Shown piece by piece: positions 5,205 to 5,746 of a stretch of 5,746 nucleotides of DNA (within the stretch, counting starts at the first letter, position 1; every line of letters begins with the position of its first letter). A model generated the notes under the pieces. It did no database searches and had not been told where the DNA came from. It saw only the letters and a list, made by a program, of their open reading frames with translations. The translations under genes and the position numbers were made by a program. Source of the DNA: JACKOD01 sp041591635 (lineage in GTDB: Bacteria; Pseudomonadota; Gammaproteobacteria; Pseudomonadales; Oleiphilaceae); contig JBFHRO010000206.1 of the NCBI GenBank assembly GCA_041591635.1, positions 1-5,746 of the forward strand, given 5' to 3'.

Positions 5205-5746
5205 GTGCTCGAGCTGACAGAGGCCCAGATAGGGGCCTGGGTAGGCGGCTTTTTGTGGCCCCTGTTTCGCATCGCCAGTTTTTTGATGGTGGCGCCAATT
5301 TTTGGCACTCAACTGGTTCCCATGCGGGTGCGCCTGGGTGTGGCTGTAGGCTTGGCTGTACTCGTCGGGCCCTTGCTGGGGCCGATGCCCGAAGTGGATG
5401 CTGTTTCCCTCGATGCCCTGTTTGTGATTGTGCAGCAGGTGCTGGTGGGCGGCACCCTGGGGTTCATGGTGCTGATGCTGATGCAATTGTTCGTGGTGGC
5501 CGGGCAGATGATCGCCATGCAAATGGGGTTGGGATTTGCCTCCATGATGGACCCGGCCAACGGGGTTTCGGTGCCGGTGGTGGCACAGTTTTTTCTGGTG
5601 GGAACCACCTTGCTGTTTTTGGCGATGAACGGACATCTGGTCATGCTTGAAGTGCTGGTGGAAAGTTTTTCCGCCTGGCCGATCAGTACGCGCATCTTTT
5701 CTGATACAGGGTTCTCGGCACCACTGTTGTGGGAAATGGTGCACCG
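5205..5746 (+). CDS. fliR: Flagellar type III secretion export gate protein FliR, N-terminal part (3' truncated by window edge)
   Basis: FliR is the single-copy subunit that completes the FliP5-FliR ring of the flagellar export gate and contacts FlhB. About 180 codons are visible of an expected roughly 260, and the frame runs off the right edge with no stop. The visible part has an N-terminal helix with LELTEAQIGAW, hydrophobic segments at about 14-32, 42-60, 72-100 and 122-142, and the conserved central loop GQMIAMQMGLGFASMMDPANG region (100-120), which forms the plug of the pore, followed by the MNGHL motif (141-145). The start is GTG with GGAG seven bases upstream. A different frame here also stays open for 154 codons but gives Arg/Gly-rich non-membrane protein and is not real. 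FlhB would be expected next, beyond the window. Confidence 0.94.
   Translation, partial: MLELTEAQIGAWVGGFLWPLFRIASFLMVAPIFGTQLVPMRVRLGVAVGLAVLVGPLLGPMPEVDAVSLDALFVIVQQVLVGGTLGFMVLMLMQLFVVAGQMIAMQMGLGFASMMDPANGVSVPVVAQFFLVGTTLLFLAMNGHLVMLEVLVESFSAWPISTRIFSDTGFSAPLLWEMVH

Noticed and set aside
5186..5650. 154-codon plus-strand frame overlapping fliR
   Set aside because: It is out of frame with the clearly conserved FliR protein and gives a Gly/Arg-rich product without membrane segments.
1..5746. A non-flagellar (virulence) type III secretion locus
   Set aside because: FliP, FliQ and FliR have injectisome relatives, but the presence of FliK, FliL, a FliM with CheY-binding peptide, and FliO shows a flagellar cluster.

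Overview
The window holds part of a bacterial flagellar gene cluster: the 3' end of fliK, then fliL, fliM, fliN, fliO, fliP, fliQ and the 5' part of fliR, all on the + strand. The gene order, and proteins such as a FliP signature of the form PAFVTSELKTAFQIGF, a FliM starting with QDLLSQDEIDALL and a FliR starting with LELTEAQI, fit a polar-flagellate gammaproteobacterium of the Pseudomonas / Marinobacter / Cellvibrio grade rather than an enteric. A sequence fitting a sigma-54 promoter ahead of fliL supports this. The exact genus cannot be told from the window. I saw no mobile elements, RNA genes, CRISPR or signs of recent transfer.

Layout. Positions 1-1203 carry the C-terminal 400 codons of FliK, the hook-length ruler and export switch; its frame stays open through the left edge. 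Positions 1204-1505 (302 bases) are the only sizeable non-coding gap. It has hairpins just after fliK, a short GGTT/AACC dyad cluster and a well-spaced -24/-12 (sigma-54) promoter at 1382-1397, leaving a leader of about 98 nt before fliL. From 1506 the genes are packed at 23-72 bp spacing, with one 1-bp stop/start overlap (fliN-fliO), as one transcription unit that leaves the window inside fliR.

How they work together. FliM and FliN form most of the C-ring switch that binds CheY-P and sets rotation direction. FliL is an inner-membrane protein beside the stator. FliP, FliQ and FliR build the export gate of the flagellar type III secretion system, and FliO helps assemble it. FliK, secreted through that gate, measures the hook and switches the substrate from hook to filament. 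Three of the seven starts seen (fliM, fliN, fliR) are GTG.

I found no undescribed system. The points worth a second look are regulatory or small: the promoter and its surrounding structure, an uncertain FliP start, a W-x-A-A-M duplication in the FliN N-terminus, and an out-of-frame TGATG at the fliQ-fliR junction.
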